Below, piece by piece: positions 9,697 through 19,690 of a stretch of 64,000 nt of DNA. Position 1 is the first letter of the stretch. Each line of letters starts with the position of its first letter. This DNA is from Rachicladosporium sp. CCFEE 5018 (taxonomy: Eukaryota > Ascomycota > Dothideomycetes > Cladosporiales > Cladosporiaceae), in contig KZ111161.1 of NCBI GenBank assembly GCA_002077045.2, forward strand, positions 248,001 through 312,000. The letters are read 5' to 3'. The position numbers and the translations under genes were made by a program. The notes beneath the pieces are model-generated. The model did not search any database and was not told the origin of the DNA. It worked only from the letters and a program-made list of their open reading frames with translations.

Positions 9697-11454
9697 ATGT
9701 CCCGCCGCCCAGTAGGCCCCGACAAAAGCGAGCAGAACCGCGCAACCCTCAAGCAACTAGTGAAGCTAGAAGGCAACAAATCCTGCGCCGACTGCAAACG
9801 CAACAAGCACCCAAGATGGGCTTCCTGGAACATCGGCGTCTTCGTCTGCATCCGCTGTTCAGGCATACACCGTAGCATGGGTGTGCACATCTCACGGGTG
9901 AAGTCCGTAGACCTCGACTCGTGGACCGACGAGCAGATGGCCTCGATGATCAAGTGGGGTAATGCGAGGGCGAATAAGTACTGGGAGCATAAGCTGGCGG
10001 AGGGGCACGTGCCGAATGAGGCGAAGATTGAGAACTTTATACGGACGAAGTATGATAGTAGACGGTGGGTCATGGATGGGGCTATGCCGGATCCGAGTAC
10101 GCTGGATGATGGGGTGGGGGATGATGATGTGCCGTTGAATGTGGTAAAGGCAAACATTGAGAGGAATGGGAGTTTGAGGAGTGGAGGGGTTGGGGCTGCA
10201 CCGCCGAGAGCGAGGCAGCCACAGGTGGATCTGTTTGGGGATGTGCAGCAATCTGCACCCGCGAGGCCTAGTACGACTGAGCCTGCGCCTGGGAGAGGCT
10301 TCCAGGGTCCTCCGAAAGCTGCACCAGCACCACCGAAGCAATCGAGACCGGGCGAGAGTCTGCTTGGCTTGGACTTCTTTGGTGGCTCGCAGTCAGCACC
10401 GCAAAGACCTGCATCGGCGACATCAGGTACGACAACACCTGGAGTGCCTGGTCGGACAGATCTGAAGAACTCTATACTGTCACTTTACGCCTCAGCACCA
10501 AAGCCAGCACCAGCAGCACAAACGCAGCAGTCGCAGCAACAACCTCAGTCAAATGTTGATCTGTTTGGTGGCATGGCGTCTCCGCCAGTGGTCTCTCCCA
10601 CACAGTCGTCGGGCTCAAGACCGAGCAATGCTGGTCTGTCGGACTCCTTCAGCTCCTTGTCCTTTTCCCAACCTCAGTCCAAACCGGCAGCGTTCTCCGA
10701 CTTTAGCTCACCCTCATCCCACAGCCGACAGAAGAACTCCCTCAGCGGCGGTAGCTTTTTCGACACCAAGCCAGCTCCTCCGCCAAAGCAGTCTGCACCA
10801 GCACCATCCGCTCGTAAGCTGAGCAATGGCTTCGGCGACTTCGGCGACTTCTCCTCCGGTCCCTCTCCAGTCGCCTCAAAACCCATGCCTTCCGCACCTA
10901 TAACCAACGATCTCTTCAGCTCCCCAATACAACCATCGCAGACCACTTCTGCACCACTCCCTGCACCGCAGTCCAAACTCGCCTTCCCGACCGCGGCTGC
11001 GTTCAACCTCTCGAACCCTAAACCCACTCCACCCCAAGCGCAGCCATCCTTCCCCTCAGCCACGTCAAGCTCCAACCTCTGGGGTGCAGCAGACAACGCC
11101 TGGGCTACACCAGATCCACCTGCACCTGCTCCTGCACCACGGCCGACGCCCGCAGCCGCACCGCAACCATCGTACAAGCCTACGCCCGCCCCTGCGCCTC
11201 TCGCAGCGCCCTCACTGAGCTCCTTCGACGCAGGTTGGGGCGACGACTCTCCTGCATCACCGCCTGCGCCTATATCGACTGCGAAGCAGACGACTTCGGG
11301 AGGCGGCTTCAGCGTGCAGCAGGATGAGGAGTTTGGTGGCTGGAGCCACGCTAGTCCTGTTGCTAGTGCTCCACCGCCTACATCGGCACGGAAAGGGAGT
11401 GGAGGCGGCGGAGGTGGTGGGCAGGACGATCTATTTGGGAATGTGTGGGGTTGA
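9697..11454 (+). CDS. ArfGAP domain protein, Age2/SMAP type (copy 1)
   Basis: 585 residues, single exon, with ATG in a CAAG-ATG context. Residues ~12-130 are an ArfGAP domain. The zinc motif is C30-x2-C33 and C51-x2-C54, followed by the catalytic CSGIHRSMG loop with the expected Arg59. It should stimulate GTP hydrolysis on Arf at the Golgi or endosomes. The rest is a long Pro/Ala/Gln/Ser-rich disordered linker. It carries LLGLD at ~222-226, which fits a clathrin box, repeated DLFG motifs, and GFGDFGDF near 380, which fits gamma-ear adaptor binding. It ends DDLFGNVWG. This arrangement fits Age2/SMAP-like ArfGAPs that work with clathrin adaptors. The exact subfamily is inferred. Confidence 0.9.
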   Translation: MSRRPVGPDKSEQNRATLKQLVKLEGNKSCADCKRNKHPRWASWNIGVFVCIRCSGIHRSMGVHISRVKSVDLDSWTDEQMASMIKWGNARANKYWEHKLAEGHVPNEAKIENFIRTKYDSRRWVMDGAMPDPSTLDDGVGDDDVPLNVVKANIERNGSLRSGGVGAAPPRARQPQVDLFGDVQQSAPARPSTTEPAPGRGFQGPPKAAPAPPKQSRPGESLLGLDFFGGSQSAPQRPASATSGTTTPGVPGRTDLKNSILSLYASAPKPAPAAQTQQSQQQPQSNVDLFGGMASPPVVSPTQSSGSRPSNAGLSDSFSSLSFSQPQSKPAAFSDFSSPSSHSRQKNSLSGGSFFDTKPAPPPKQSAPAPSARKLSNGFGDFGDFSSGPSPVASKPMPSAPITNDLFSSPIQPSQTTSAPLPAPQSKLAFPTAAAFNLSNPKPTPPQAQPSFPSATSSSNLWGAADNAWATPDPPAPAPAPRPTPAAAPQPSYKPTPAPAPLAAPSLSSFDAGWGDDSPASPPAPISTAKQTTSGGGFSVQQDEEFGGWSHASPVASAPPPTSARKGSGGGGGGGQDDLFGNVWG

Positions 11455-11888
11455 GCCGTCATGGAGCGGGCTACGGCCACGCAACGCGTACGGGAAGCGG
11501 GATGAATTGCATAGTGGCGTCTTGAATACTTGAGTATAGCGATGCTAAATACTCGTATCATCCGAGAAAGCCGTCTATGTCTACGTCCTTGTGCGGTGTC
11601 TACCTCACTGCATAATGTTTTGCTTGAGAGCTCTCTAAGATATCGCCGGCATACGACTCTGAGATATCCGCGTAGGTAGCGCATGTGAGAGTGCTTCTCC
11701 TAGTCATCTAATGCTTCGATCCTTGACCACTGATTCGCAGCACACGCAGTCCGCTTATCACGATCGAAGGGTGCGGGCTTACGTCCAAGTGCTCCAATAT
11801 TTTGGTGACTCGCCCTACTCACTCGCGCGGCCAAAGATTACGATGCATCGCGTGCGAAACTACAGTCCAGAGTACCAAGCAGCACCTC
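11455..11888. other. convergent 3' spacer
   Basis: 434 bp between the stops of the ArfGAP and Gfd2-like genes. It is well conserved in copy 2 (42579-43012), presumably as overlapping 3' UTRs. No gene is seen. Confidence 0.45.
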
Positions 11889-13253
11889 TCATCCCACCCC
11901 ATCACCAGAAGCTCTCCTAACCTCCTGCTTCCTCCTCCGCCGCCTCGTACGATTCTCCATCTCACTCGTCTTGTTAAGATGAGTCTTAATGTAGTTACCC
12001 TGTCGTGGACCCGGGTGCACCGACAACGGCACGTCAGGACCCGGTGCAGGACCTGTGGCGAGAGTGATGGATCGCCTTGCTAGACGGGCTTGGACGGTCT
12101 GGGGTTGTGGGTTTGGGGCTGTGTCAGATGGGAGGGGCGGCGCGGTCTCAGTCTTCGGGGGTGGAGGTCGTGGTACGACGGCTTGATTGGGGAGACTGTC
12201 CAGCCTGTCTCTGGCTCTGACCTCTTGCCAATTCCTCGGCTTCCTTTTAGTAGGGTCGCTGGCCTTCGCTCCAGCTAGGGCTTTCGCTACACTGCCCGCC
12301 TCGTGGTGCTCTCGCACCGCTACGCTGAGCATAGCCATCATGGTAAAGGCAGCATCGTTGCCCGCATTATGCAGCCCATTCGCCTCGATTCCTAGTGCCC
12401 TTAGTAGCTTAGCTAGACCCGGCTGCGAGTGCTTTCCAACACCGCAGATCTTCTGCGTATCGATGCGCGCGACGATATTGTTTAGTGAGCAGCCGAGAGA
12501 GGAGAGGTATTTCGTATCATTTCCCAGGGCATGGCCGACCAAGATTATGTCCGGCGGTGCAGCTGGTGGGATCGTGATGGAGAGGTCAGACGCAGAGTGC
12601 AAGTCACCAGGCGAGGCGAAGATACGAGACAATATCCGACCAACATCAGTCAGTGGTATGAAAGTTGACGTGCCGTAATTGAAGTCGTCCGGGCAGCCCT
12701 TGATGAAGTTCCTGTTCACCAAGTGCCTGTACTCTATGGGCCGGAGATGCAGATGCTGGATCGCAGGGTACCAGGCCGAGCCATCGGCTCCAGCAGGCTC
12801 GGAGCGAGCGTGTTGGGCATCGAGCACGGAGACGCCAATCTCGGTAATCTTGGTTTGGTCGTGCTCGTATGCCTCGCAGTCTATCGCGACGAAGTAGAGG
12901 TTGGGTCGGGAACCTGATTCTGAACGATCGAAGAGGCCGAGGAGTTCGTGGGGGTACTTGAGCTGAGCCATTTGTTGCGGCGAGGGGGACTCCTGCTCTG
13001 CGTCAAGAGGTGCGTCCAGTCCAGGTGCTATCCGGTTTACTTCCAACGGACGTGTTTGCTCGATTAGAAGATCGCGTGTGGAAGATGGACTTCCGCGACG
13101 AATCTCGTAAGTGGAAGCCCTCGGACTAGTCACGAAATGTGAGGCTCTCCAGGTCCATGTGTTCAGTTGCCTCGCGAATTGCAACCTATGAGGTCGTCCG
13201 AGAAGACTAGCTCGCCACAGCAGCTTCGTTGATGACACAACTCGCCATTGCAT
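11889..13253 (-). CDS. Gfd2/YDR514C-type DEDDh exonuclease-like protein (copy 1)
   Basis: 454 residues from the ATG at 13253, the start shared by both copies. The frame extends upstream to 13361 only in this copy. Residues ~118-320 form an RNase H-fold exonuclease domain with all catalytic positions: D125 and E127 in AIDCEAYE, D246 in GHALGNDTKYL, and H295/D300 in LHNAGNDAAFTM. This matches the Gfd2/YDR514C group, linked in yeast to mRNA export through Dbp5. A nuclease activity is predicted from the residues but substrates are unknown. The first ~110 residues are poorly conserved between copies. The C-terminus is basic and ends with an Arg/Lys cluster (RTRRRRRKQE), possibly RNA-binding or nuclear-targeting. 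Confidence 0.82.
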   Translation of the reverse strand: MQWRVVSSTKLLWRASLLGRPHRLQFARQLNTWTWRASHFVTSPRASTYEIRRGSPSSTRDLLIEQTRPLEVNRIAPGLDAPLDAEQESPSPQQMAQLKYPHELLGLFDRSESGSRPNLYFVAIDCEAYEHDQTKITEIGVSVLDAQHARSEPAGADGSAWYPAIQHLHLRPIEYRHLVNRNFIKGCPDDFNYGTSTFIPLTDVGRILSRIFASPGDLHSASDLSITIPPAAPPDIILVGHALGNDTKYLSSLGCSLNNIVARIDTQKICGVGKHSQPGLAKLLRALGIEANGLHNAGNDAAFTMMAMLSVAVREHHEAGSVAKALAGAKASDPTKRKPRNWQEVRARDRLDSLPNQAVVPRPPPPKTETAPPLPSDTAPNPQPQTVQARLARRSITLATGPAPGPDVPLSVHPGPRQGNYIKTHLNKTSEMENRTRRRRRKQEVRRASGDGVG

Positions 13254-13650
13254 CCAGGACAACTCGCAATGGCACGACCAATGATTAATTCGTAGCACGA
13301 TCAAATGGGGGTAAAGTGTCCGTTGTAGCACGCCAGAAATGCATAGCGAGATGCTTGACATAAAGTCGAGGTAGACATGGCGCTAGCGCCAAAATGCTGA
13401 GTGTGGATTCTTACCGACCATCAACAAGCAACGGCAAGGTAAAATAGTACAATAGAACGGGTTCATGGCATCTCATAGCATCATATGATATCGACGGTCT
13501 ATACACGGCCCGCTGAGCGCCATCCTTACACCTTTTCGAACCCGTCCCGCTGCAAAGCGCATGATGAGAAACAGCGCATGATGGGAAGAAGCACCGGAAC
13601 GCCGCGCTGCAATGCACCAGTCTTCCCTCTCGATTTCCACCTCAGAGCAT
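13254..13650. other. spacer with palindromic GCGC element
   Basis: 397 bp between the start of the Gfd2-like gene and the stop of the SYLF-SH3 gene. It holds a perfect 12-bp palindrome GGCGCTAGCGCC at 13379-13390 next to an AAAA run, which is also conserved in copy 2 apart from one base. Confidence 0.45.
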
Positions 13651-14967
13651 CTACACAGTCTCCACATAGTTACTCGGGAAGATGCCTTCTCTGTCGCCTA
13701 TCTTCCCCGTCCACCAATCAGCCTCATTCTCCGTCCTCTTCACAATCGTAATGACTTCGCCCTTCTTGAACCCCAGATCGCCCGGCTGATCAGCATCGAA
13801 AGTGAACTTTGCGATCGCTTGCCCCGGCCCTGCGGAACCAGTCTTGAAGCTGAATGTCGGTTTTGGTGCGCTGGGTCGACCGGGCGCGATCTTCCCTGTG
13901 CCGCCGAAGGTGGAGTTGGAGTACATCGAGTTGTGCGTGTTGGAGCGTTCCCGTTGGTTTTCAAGGCGGTCGAAGGTTGTGTTCGGATCCGCACGTCCAC
14001 TGCCAAAGGTTGATGCTCGTTGAGGTTTGTCGCTATAGACGTAGTCGTCGTCATTCCCTCGCCCGAATGCTCCTGAGCCGAAGTTACCGCCTGTGGGTGT
14101 GCCAGACATGGAGCCGGTGCCTGTCCGGTCTGTCCTTACGCCCTCACCGTATGGTGATCCAGTCTGGCCTTGCCAGACCACATCGTCGTTTCGATCGTCG
14201 TAGACTGGCACGTCGTTGTACATCGCGTCGTCTCCCCCCATCGTCCCTCCCCGCCCAGCAAAGGCCCTCGTATTTAGCACCCTCATCAGCGGCTCTGCTG
14301 TAGGAGGCACGGGCACCTCGCCCATCAGACACGCCCTCGCCGTGACTCGTCGCCCGTACATCTTCTCATTCGCATCCCTCCGCTCAATCAACACACTGCC
14401 CTCTAGCGACACGCCCGCAAACAATCCCTTTGTCTTCGAGTATGCAAAGATCCCACTCACACCCTTCAAACTCGCCGCGCCCGCAGCCTCCGCATTCCGC
14501 CCCACCGGCCCTGCCGCAATCGACACATTCCCTCCCAGCGTCAAACTCCCCACCTGCGCGAACGTCTTCACCGCATTCGCATCGTTCAATATGAACACAA
14601 AATCCGTCAGCTCGAACCCGATCTGGCCTCCAAACCCTGCACCCGCAGTCCCTATGGCTGAGGGAGCCGACCACGAGCCATCGCCTAGACGCGCTACGAC
14701 AACGCCTGAGCCGAAGCGGCCGGAGCCCAGGAAGCCGGCTTTGAAGACTGTGAGGACGCAGAGGCCTTTGGCGTTTGCGAGGACGGAGGCGGGGATTACT
14801 TTGTCGGGACCGAAGGACTGTTTGGGGTCGATGAAGGAGGCGAGAATGCGGCCGCACTTTTTGCATTCACCTGGAGGGTGGTGTTAGTGGGGTTCTGGTG
14901 GGGTACTGATGGAGGGAGGGTACGGACTGCGCATAGAGCTTGGGAGGGGGTTGTTGATGAGAGGCAT
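13651..14967 (-). CDS. SYLF-SH3 protein, Ysc84/Lsb3 (SH3YL1) family (copy 1)
   Basis: 419 residues. Exon 1 is 14928-14967 (MPLINNPLPSSMR), the intron is 14871-14927 (57 bp, unusual donor GTCCGT, acceptor CAG), and exon 2 is 13651-14870. Residues ~15-190 are the lipid-binding SYLF domain, with typical blocks ECKKCGRILASFIDP, AGFLGSGRFGSG and ELTDFVFILND. The middle is Gly/Ser/Thr-rich. Residues ~365-419 are an SH3 domain containing ALYDF-equivalent KFTFDAD, the WW in ADWWTG and the SNYVE end. In yeast these proteins bind phosphoinositides and Las17/actin patches and act in endocytosis. The splice model is supported by identical structure in copy 2. Confidence 0.9.
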
Positions 14968-15467
14968 GGTGGGCGAAACGGATCGTGAGTGTGGAGGCAG
15001 TGGTTGAAGGCGCTGGGGACTCCGCCGGCGAGGAAGCGAGAGGTGCCGGTGAAGTAGTGTAGTTGTGAATGCGATCGCTCACACAAGCGCAGAGGCTAAG
15101 CCTCCCTCAGATGACGCAGCGCAGAGGAGCGTGATGAGCACGCTCTATGGAGCATCCTTTTTGATCACAAATGAGCATTCTCACAGGCTCCCCACTTGGT
15201 CAGACGGTGGTGCTACGAACATATATTGTGGAGTCTGATTACTTTGCTCGACTCCATCCACGACAGCCAACCTTCCCAGCGCCGAGCCCGCAACTATCAC
15301 AGCGTCAAGACAAAGAACACCTTGGCTACCTTCGGCCTGCGATCTACCATCCGGATCACTAAAACCTACCCATATCAGTCTCGAACAAGAGCAACAATAT
15401 CGCGCCACACAGCGCATCGACGATCATCTCCGCCTCCTTCCCAAACCCTCCCAAACCAACCACGACG
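14968..15467. other. divergent promoter SYLF-SH3 / SNARE
   Basis: 500 bp shared upstream region. It is moderately conserved in copy 2. No extra gene is seen. Confidence 0.45.
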
Positions 15468-15761
15468 ATGGCCTCCTCCCACGACCTCGAGCGCCAAAAC
15501 AACGATTCCCTCTCCGCCCTCTCCTCCAAAGTCTCCGCTCTCCGCTCAGTCACCAACGACATCTACGCCAATGCGCGCGATCAGGGAGTGATCGACAGCA
15601 CTTCGGAGACGTTCTCGACAATGACAACGTCGATGAAGGGGAGTGCGAGGCGGCTTGGGGTAATGGCACGGAATGGGGATAAGGTGGCGGTGATGAAGGT
15701 TGCAGGGATCATTGTGGTGAGCGTGGTGGTGCTGTGGTGGATTGTGGGGTGGATTTGGTAG
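15468..15761 (+). CDS. Bet1/Sft1-type SNARE, 97 aa (copy 1)
   Basis: A 97-residue single-exon protein with a central SNARE helix (~residues 10-70, heptad pattern around NNDSLSALSSKVSALRSV and IDSTSETFSTMTTSMKGS) and a C-terminal membrane anchor (~76-95, IIVVSVVVLWWIVGWIW). The short length, lack of an N-terminal domain and layer-zero polar residue region fit the Qc-type Bet1/Sft1 SNAREs of ER-Golgi and intra-Golgi transport. Which of the two cannot be decided by eye. The copy at 46547 differs at one residue (Ala/Val in the DIYxNARD stretch). Confidence 0.85.
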   Translation: MASSHDLERQNNDSLSALSSKVSALRSVTNDIYANARDQGVIDSTSETFSTMTTSMKGSARRLGVMARNGDKVAVMKVAGIIVVSVVVLWWIVGWIW

Positions 15762-16173
15762 AGAGGGGATGTGAGGACATGGGGCTCATGTGGAATTAGC
15801 AAGGCGTTTGGGTTGGAATTCGGATTGGGTATGCTTTGTTGCAGGGTGTGAGCAGACTTGACGGGCTGGAAGGGATGAACGCGGTATTCGGCAGGTACAG
15901 TTGGGGAGGCGCGAGCCAAAAGCAGAGTCGGCAGGTGCCTATGGCTGACAGGCACCCCCCATGGGACTACACCTCGCACTCTCATTACGAGCTATACACT
16001 CGATCAATGCACATTCCACCTTCAAGACGCTGCATGTCTTACAAAGAGACCTCATTCAACCGGACCAATCAGCACCACCATAACGTCGTCGCAAGCTTCG
16101 AAGCCCATCATCCCACCCTCAGAGATTTCACAATCACTCAAGCTCCCAACATCCAATCGACGACAGAAGTGCA
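15762..16173. other. spacer downstream of SNARE gene
   Basis: 412 bp. The first 130 bp are highly conserved in copy 2, probably 3' UTR, and the rest is the promoter of the following small membrane protein gene. No gene is seen. Confidence 0.4.
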
Positions 16174-16647
16174 ATGACGGTGCAAGCCCTTCTCGACAGC
16201 CTCAATCGCCGGCCATGGTGGCATGTGCTGATATCGTATTGCTCCCACCTTTTCTCACGCCTCGACGCCGCCAGCGAGAGCTAACAGCGTACCAGCTACG
16301 GCATCGGCGCCATCGCAGGCTCCTACATATGCGAGTTTCGAACACGCCGCAACACTCTCCACCAGCAACGACCGCTCAATCATGTCAACTTAGTGCTGCA
16401 AGCTCTACCTTTCCCGCTCTGCTTCCCACTCTCGGCGTGGCTCACCGGCAGCTACATCCTCGCGCTCGGACCCGTACTGGTGTTCACGCTTGTCTTGTGG
16501 TATATTTCTGCGATGTTCCGCTACTACGTCTGCGGCCAGAGTCCTACGCCACTGGAGAGCTACTGCAATGATTGCGAATGTCAAAGGAAGCCTCATAAAC
16601 GCGAGGTTGTCACGGAAATGACCGGAGAGAAAACGGGGTTGTCGTAG
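16174..16647 (+). CDS. small polytopic membrane protein, 137 aa, two exons (copy 1)
   Basis: Exon 1 is 16174-16235, the intron is 16236-16295 (60 bp, donor GTATTG, branch CTAAC, acceptor CAG), and exon 2 is 16296-16647. Without the intron the frame stops at a TAA inside the branch-site sequence. With it the frame is open to the TAG. The product starts MTVQALLDSLNRRPWWHV and has a hydrophobic segment at ~18-32 (ISYGIGAIAGSYI). A longer hydrophobic region covers ~60-100 (ALPFPLCFPLSAWLTGSY and ILALGPVLVFTLVLWYI). The tail is polar with CNDCECQ. I do not recognise the family. The copy on contig C keeps the intron but is frameshifted. Confidence 0.65.
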
Positions 16648-17270
16648 TGCAATTCCGAGATTGTTGAGGAGGTGTCACGTGTTGCGAAGGGCCTACTTCA
16701 AATGGAGGAGAAGAGGTATCCGGGTTCATGGCATCGATCAGCAGGAGAGGATGGAATGCGGAGACTCAAGGACGCCAGGGTTGCGGTCAGGGCCCTGGAG
16801 CGTGTACGGCAGTGAGAGCGGGATAGTATCATTCGCTTCCGAAGGTACATGAGATTACATCTCTCTCTCGGCGTACTCTCGAGGTTTCGTGTGGTAGTAT
16901 ATGTATAGCTACGACAGCGAAAAAGGTCGCGGGTAGAACGATAAGAGACTGAACCGAGTGCAACCACTTCAAAGGCTGCGATCCAGTCATCACTCTCCGC
17001 AAATACTTGAGGTCCCATATGATAATATAGGTATGGCTGCGACAGTGAGAGAAAAATGTGGGTTGTCGATGAGAGACTAATCTGATTGCACCCGGTCCAC
17101 AGTTAGCAACGGGGTGGCTCTCTCGGTGAAAATCTCGAGGTTCTTGTGGTATAATGCGTTTGACGGCAGCTATAAGAGAGCAAGGTCGGGTATCGGTGAG
17201 AACCCAACATTTCTTCGTTTCAGCGACAGCTACCAACATCCAGCTAGACACACCCCAGACTTCGTCGAAT
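16648..17270. other. spacer holding a degenerate tandem repeat
   Basis: 623 bp between the small membrane protein gene and the KRS1 stop. It is dominated by the three-unit 128-bp repeat described separately. The long minus-strand open frame across it shows the same repeat in translation and no family features, so it is not called. Confidence 0.5.
16860..17215. repeat. three-unit imperfect tandem repeat, period 128 bp (copy 1)
   Basis: Units start with CTCGAGG/CTTGAGG at 16878, 17006 and 17134, exactly 128 bp apart. Each unit carries, in order, a CTCTC-rich lead, the (C/T)TGAGG or CTCGAGG core, a TGGTA-TAT segment, a GGTATGGCTGCGACAG-like segment (weaker in unit 3) and an AGAGAC/AGAGAG segment. 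The same three units occur behind KRS1 in copy 2. Confidence 0.7.
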
Positions 17271-19180
17271 CTACTTGTGCCCAACACCCTGAGCCTCCAT
17301 AGGCTCAACATCGACGATCTCCGCGGCCCTTACCTTGTCCTTATTGTCAACAACGTCCTTCATGAAAGGGAACGTCAGAACCTCCTTAATCGAATAGTGA
17401 TCCGCGAGGAACATAACCATCCGATCGATCCCCATGCCCCAACCACCCGTAGGCGGTAATCCATACTCCATAGCCTCCAAGAACGGCTCATCCAACGTCT
17501 GCGCCTCGTCATCACCCTGACCCTTCTGTCTAGCTTGCTCCTCGAAGCGTAAACGTTGATCAAAAGGATCGTTCAATTCCGTATACGCGTTGACGATTTC
17601 CTTCTTACAGACAAAGGCTTCGAAGCGTTCGCACAAGCCCTTCTCAGAACGATGGTACTTCGCAAGTGGGCTCATCATTTGAGGATGGCCAGTGATGAAG
17701 GTCGGATTGATGCACTTCTCTTCGATGAACTCGCCTACGAGCTTATCGAGCATACGCGCATTGGTGAGGGGAGGCGTGCACTCGACCTTGGTCTTCTTGA
17801 GCATTCTCTTCAGGAACTCGTTGAACTCATCCGTATGCATTGTCTCACCGGGAGGGAACTTCTCCCCGCAAGCTTCCTCGAGCGCAGGGATCATCTCGAT
17901 GCGCTTCCACGGCTTCGCCCAGTTGACTTGGTAGACTTCATCGTGCTGCGTATGGAATTCAGTGTTTAGGGACCCGCAGACCTTCTGAACCATGCCTTCT
18001 ACGAGCTCCTCGGTGCGGTCCATGACGTCGTTGACATCTGCGCCCGCCTCGTAGTACTCGCAGCTCGTGAACTCGGGGTTGTGCGTCAAGTCTGCACCCT
18101 CGTTGCGGAAGATCCGGCCTATCTCATAGACCTTGGGAAAGCCGCCCACAATCAACATCTTCAGGGGCAGTTCGGTAGCGATACGTAGCGATAGCGTCAT
18201 GTTGAGATCGTTGTGGTGTGTTTCGAACGGTCTGGCCGTAGCCCCACCAGCATTCTTGTTCAGGATGGGCGTGTTCATGTGGCGGAATCCGTTGCTGCGG
18301 AAATAGTTTCGAATGTACCAATCGATCTCGTCCGCTACGATCAAAGTCTTCATGGACATCTCGTTGATCATGATGTCGAGATAGCGCTTGCGGTGGCGCT
18401 CTTCCGCATCCTTGAACCCGTAGTGCTCCGACGGGATTTGGCGGAGGCAGGGTGCAAGAAGTTGCAAGTCCTGGCAAAAGATCGACAATTCTCCAGGGTT
18501 GTCTGCGGCCTTGGGACTAGTTCTGCCGGGAAAGCCCTTGACTCCAATCCAGTCTCCTCGGCGGATGATCGAATGCTGGTCTGCGAAGGGGACGATAGAC
18601 GTGCTCTTCTGGCTCTGGGCCATGACTTGGCACTTGAAGCCGTCGTAGCCCACCTGGTAGAAGCGTAGATTCTCTCCTGACTCCCGGATGTTGTACACTC
18701 TGGCCATGATTGCTACCGGCTTGTCCTCCGCAAGCTCGCCCTTCTTCAGGTGCCCATAATCCTCCACAAGCCTAGTCAGATCGTACGTGATCGAGAACTT
18801 GTGCGGGTATGGATTGGGGCTTTGCGTGTCCTTCATGCGCTTGACAACTCGGCTACGCATTTCGAAGTATTGCTGTGGCAAAATTGTCAGCCACTGCTGC
18901 ACTTGTGAGAAGCATGTTTACTCACGTGCGGCTCCAGCTTGCCCTCATCTTCCTCAGCACTCCGCTTCTTGGGATTGCTCGCTGCAGGCGGTGCACGGGC
19001 AGCCTCCTTCTCAGCCTTCTCCGCGGCCTTCTCACGCTGCTTCTGACGCTTCTTAAGCTCACTCTTGCTCACTTGCTCGCCCGTCACTTCATCGAGGAGC
19101 AGCTTGGGCTTATCCTCCTGCATGGTAACGTCCTTGACCTTGTCGGTCACAGCCTGAACGGCCTCTCCGGGGCCTGACAT
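17271..19180 (-). CDS. cytoplasmic lysyl-tRNA synthetase (copy 1)
   Basis: 618 residues. Exon 1 is 18926-19180, the 53-bp intron is 18873-18925 (GTGAGT...CAG), and exon 2 is 17271-18872. The enzyme charges tRNA-Lys with lysine using ATP and is a class II synthetase. The N-terminal ~75 residues are the eukaryotic Lys-rich tRNA-binding extension (KSELKKRQKQREKAAEKAEK). The anticodon-binding OB fold follows (~135-235, VARVYNIRESGENLRFYQVG-like). The class II core comes next, with motif 2 (FRNEGADLTHNPEFTSCEYY) and motif 3 (GGWGMGIDRMVMFL) near the C-terminus. Upstream lies a conserved TGACTCA element, as expected for a gene under cross-pathway (Gcn4/CPC1) amino acid control. A 128-bp tandem repeat lies just beyond the 3' end. 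Confidence 0.97.
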
Positions 19181-19690
19181 GGTGGAATAAGCGCTCCGGG
19201 TTGTTGTATAATAGCGTAAGAGTGGTGGAGAAGGTATGAGAGTGAAGTCACATAAATTCGGAGCCAAAAAGTTCTTGGTGGGGTGACTCAATGGGTATGA
19301 CCTCAATGCTGTGAGTTGAGGCAGGAGCGATGCACGGAGTAATGATGCTCGTGCACCTATCACGAGCATGCTAAATGGCGATGGGATGAACAAAAAGACA
19401 GCATTGGCAGATCTGATGGTGATTCGGAGTGATGATGCTACAATCAAGGATGGCGAGGCGACGTGCGGGAGTGTCAATATGAACTTAACGCGTGACCAAC
19501 ACGAAATCAATGGTAAGTTCATCACTTCTCCAACCCTCACATCGGCCAGATGAGTGCTCCCTGAGGAACATGCTCATCTCGATGGCAGCATGTTCATGAT
19601 TGGAGTTGAGATGGGACAGCCAATACCACCTCAAACACCCTCAAGGCAAGACTGAAGTATCATTACAACGTGCAATATCGATTGGGTAAG
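19181..19690. other. KRS1 promoter / GPI16 3' region (copy 1)
   Basis: 510 bp. The KRS1-proximal ~280 bp resemble copy 2, and the GPI16-proximal ~165 bp have no counterpart there. No gene is seen. Confidence 0.45.
19284..19290. promoter_or_regulatory. Gcn4/CPC1-type site upstream of KRS1 (copy 1)
   Basis: A perfect TGACTCA, 104 bp before the KRS1 ATG, inside a stretch conserved between the two copies. Gcn4/CpcA binds TGA(C/G)TCA and regulates aminoacyl-tRNA synthetases in fungi. Function here is inferred. Confidence 0.55.

Noticed and set aside
10674..11684. 336-residue minus-strand frame opposite the ArfGAP gene
   Set aside because: Shadow of the Pro/Ala-rich linker; it has no family features and is not maintained over the same extent in copy 2.
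16829..17311. 160-residue minus-strand open frame behind KRS1
   Set aside because: Its apparent internal repeats are simply the 128-bp DNA repeat in translation; it is interrupted in copy 2 and has no domain.
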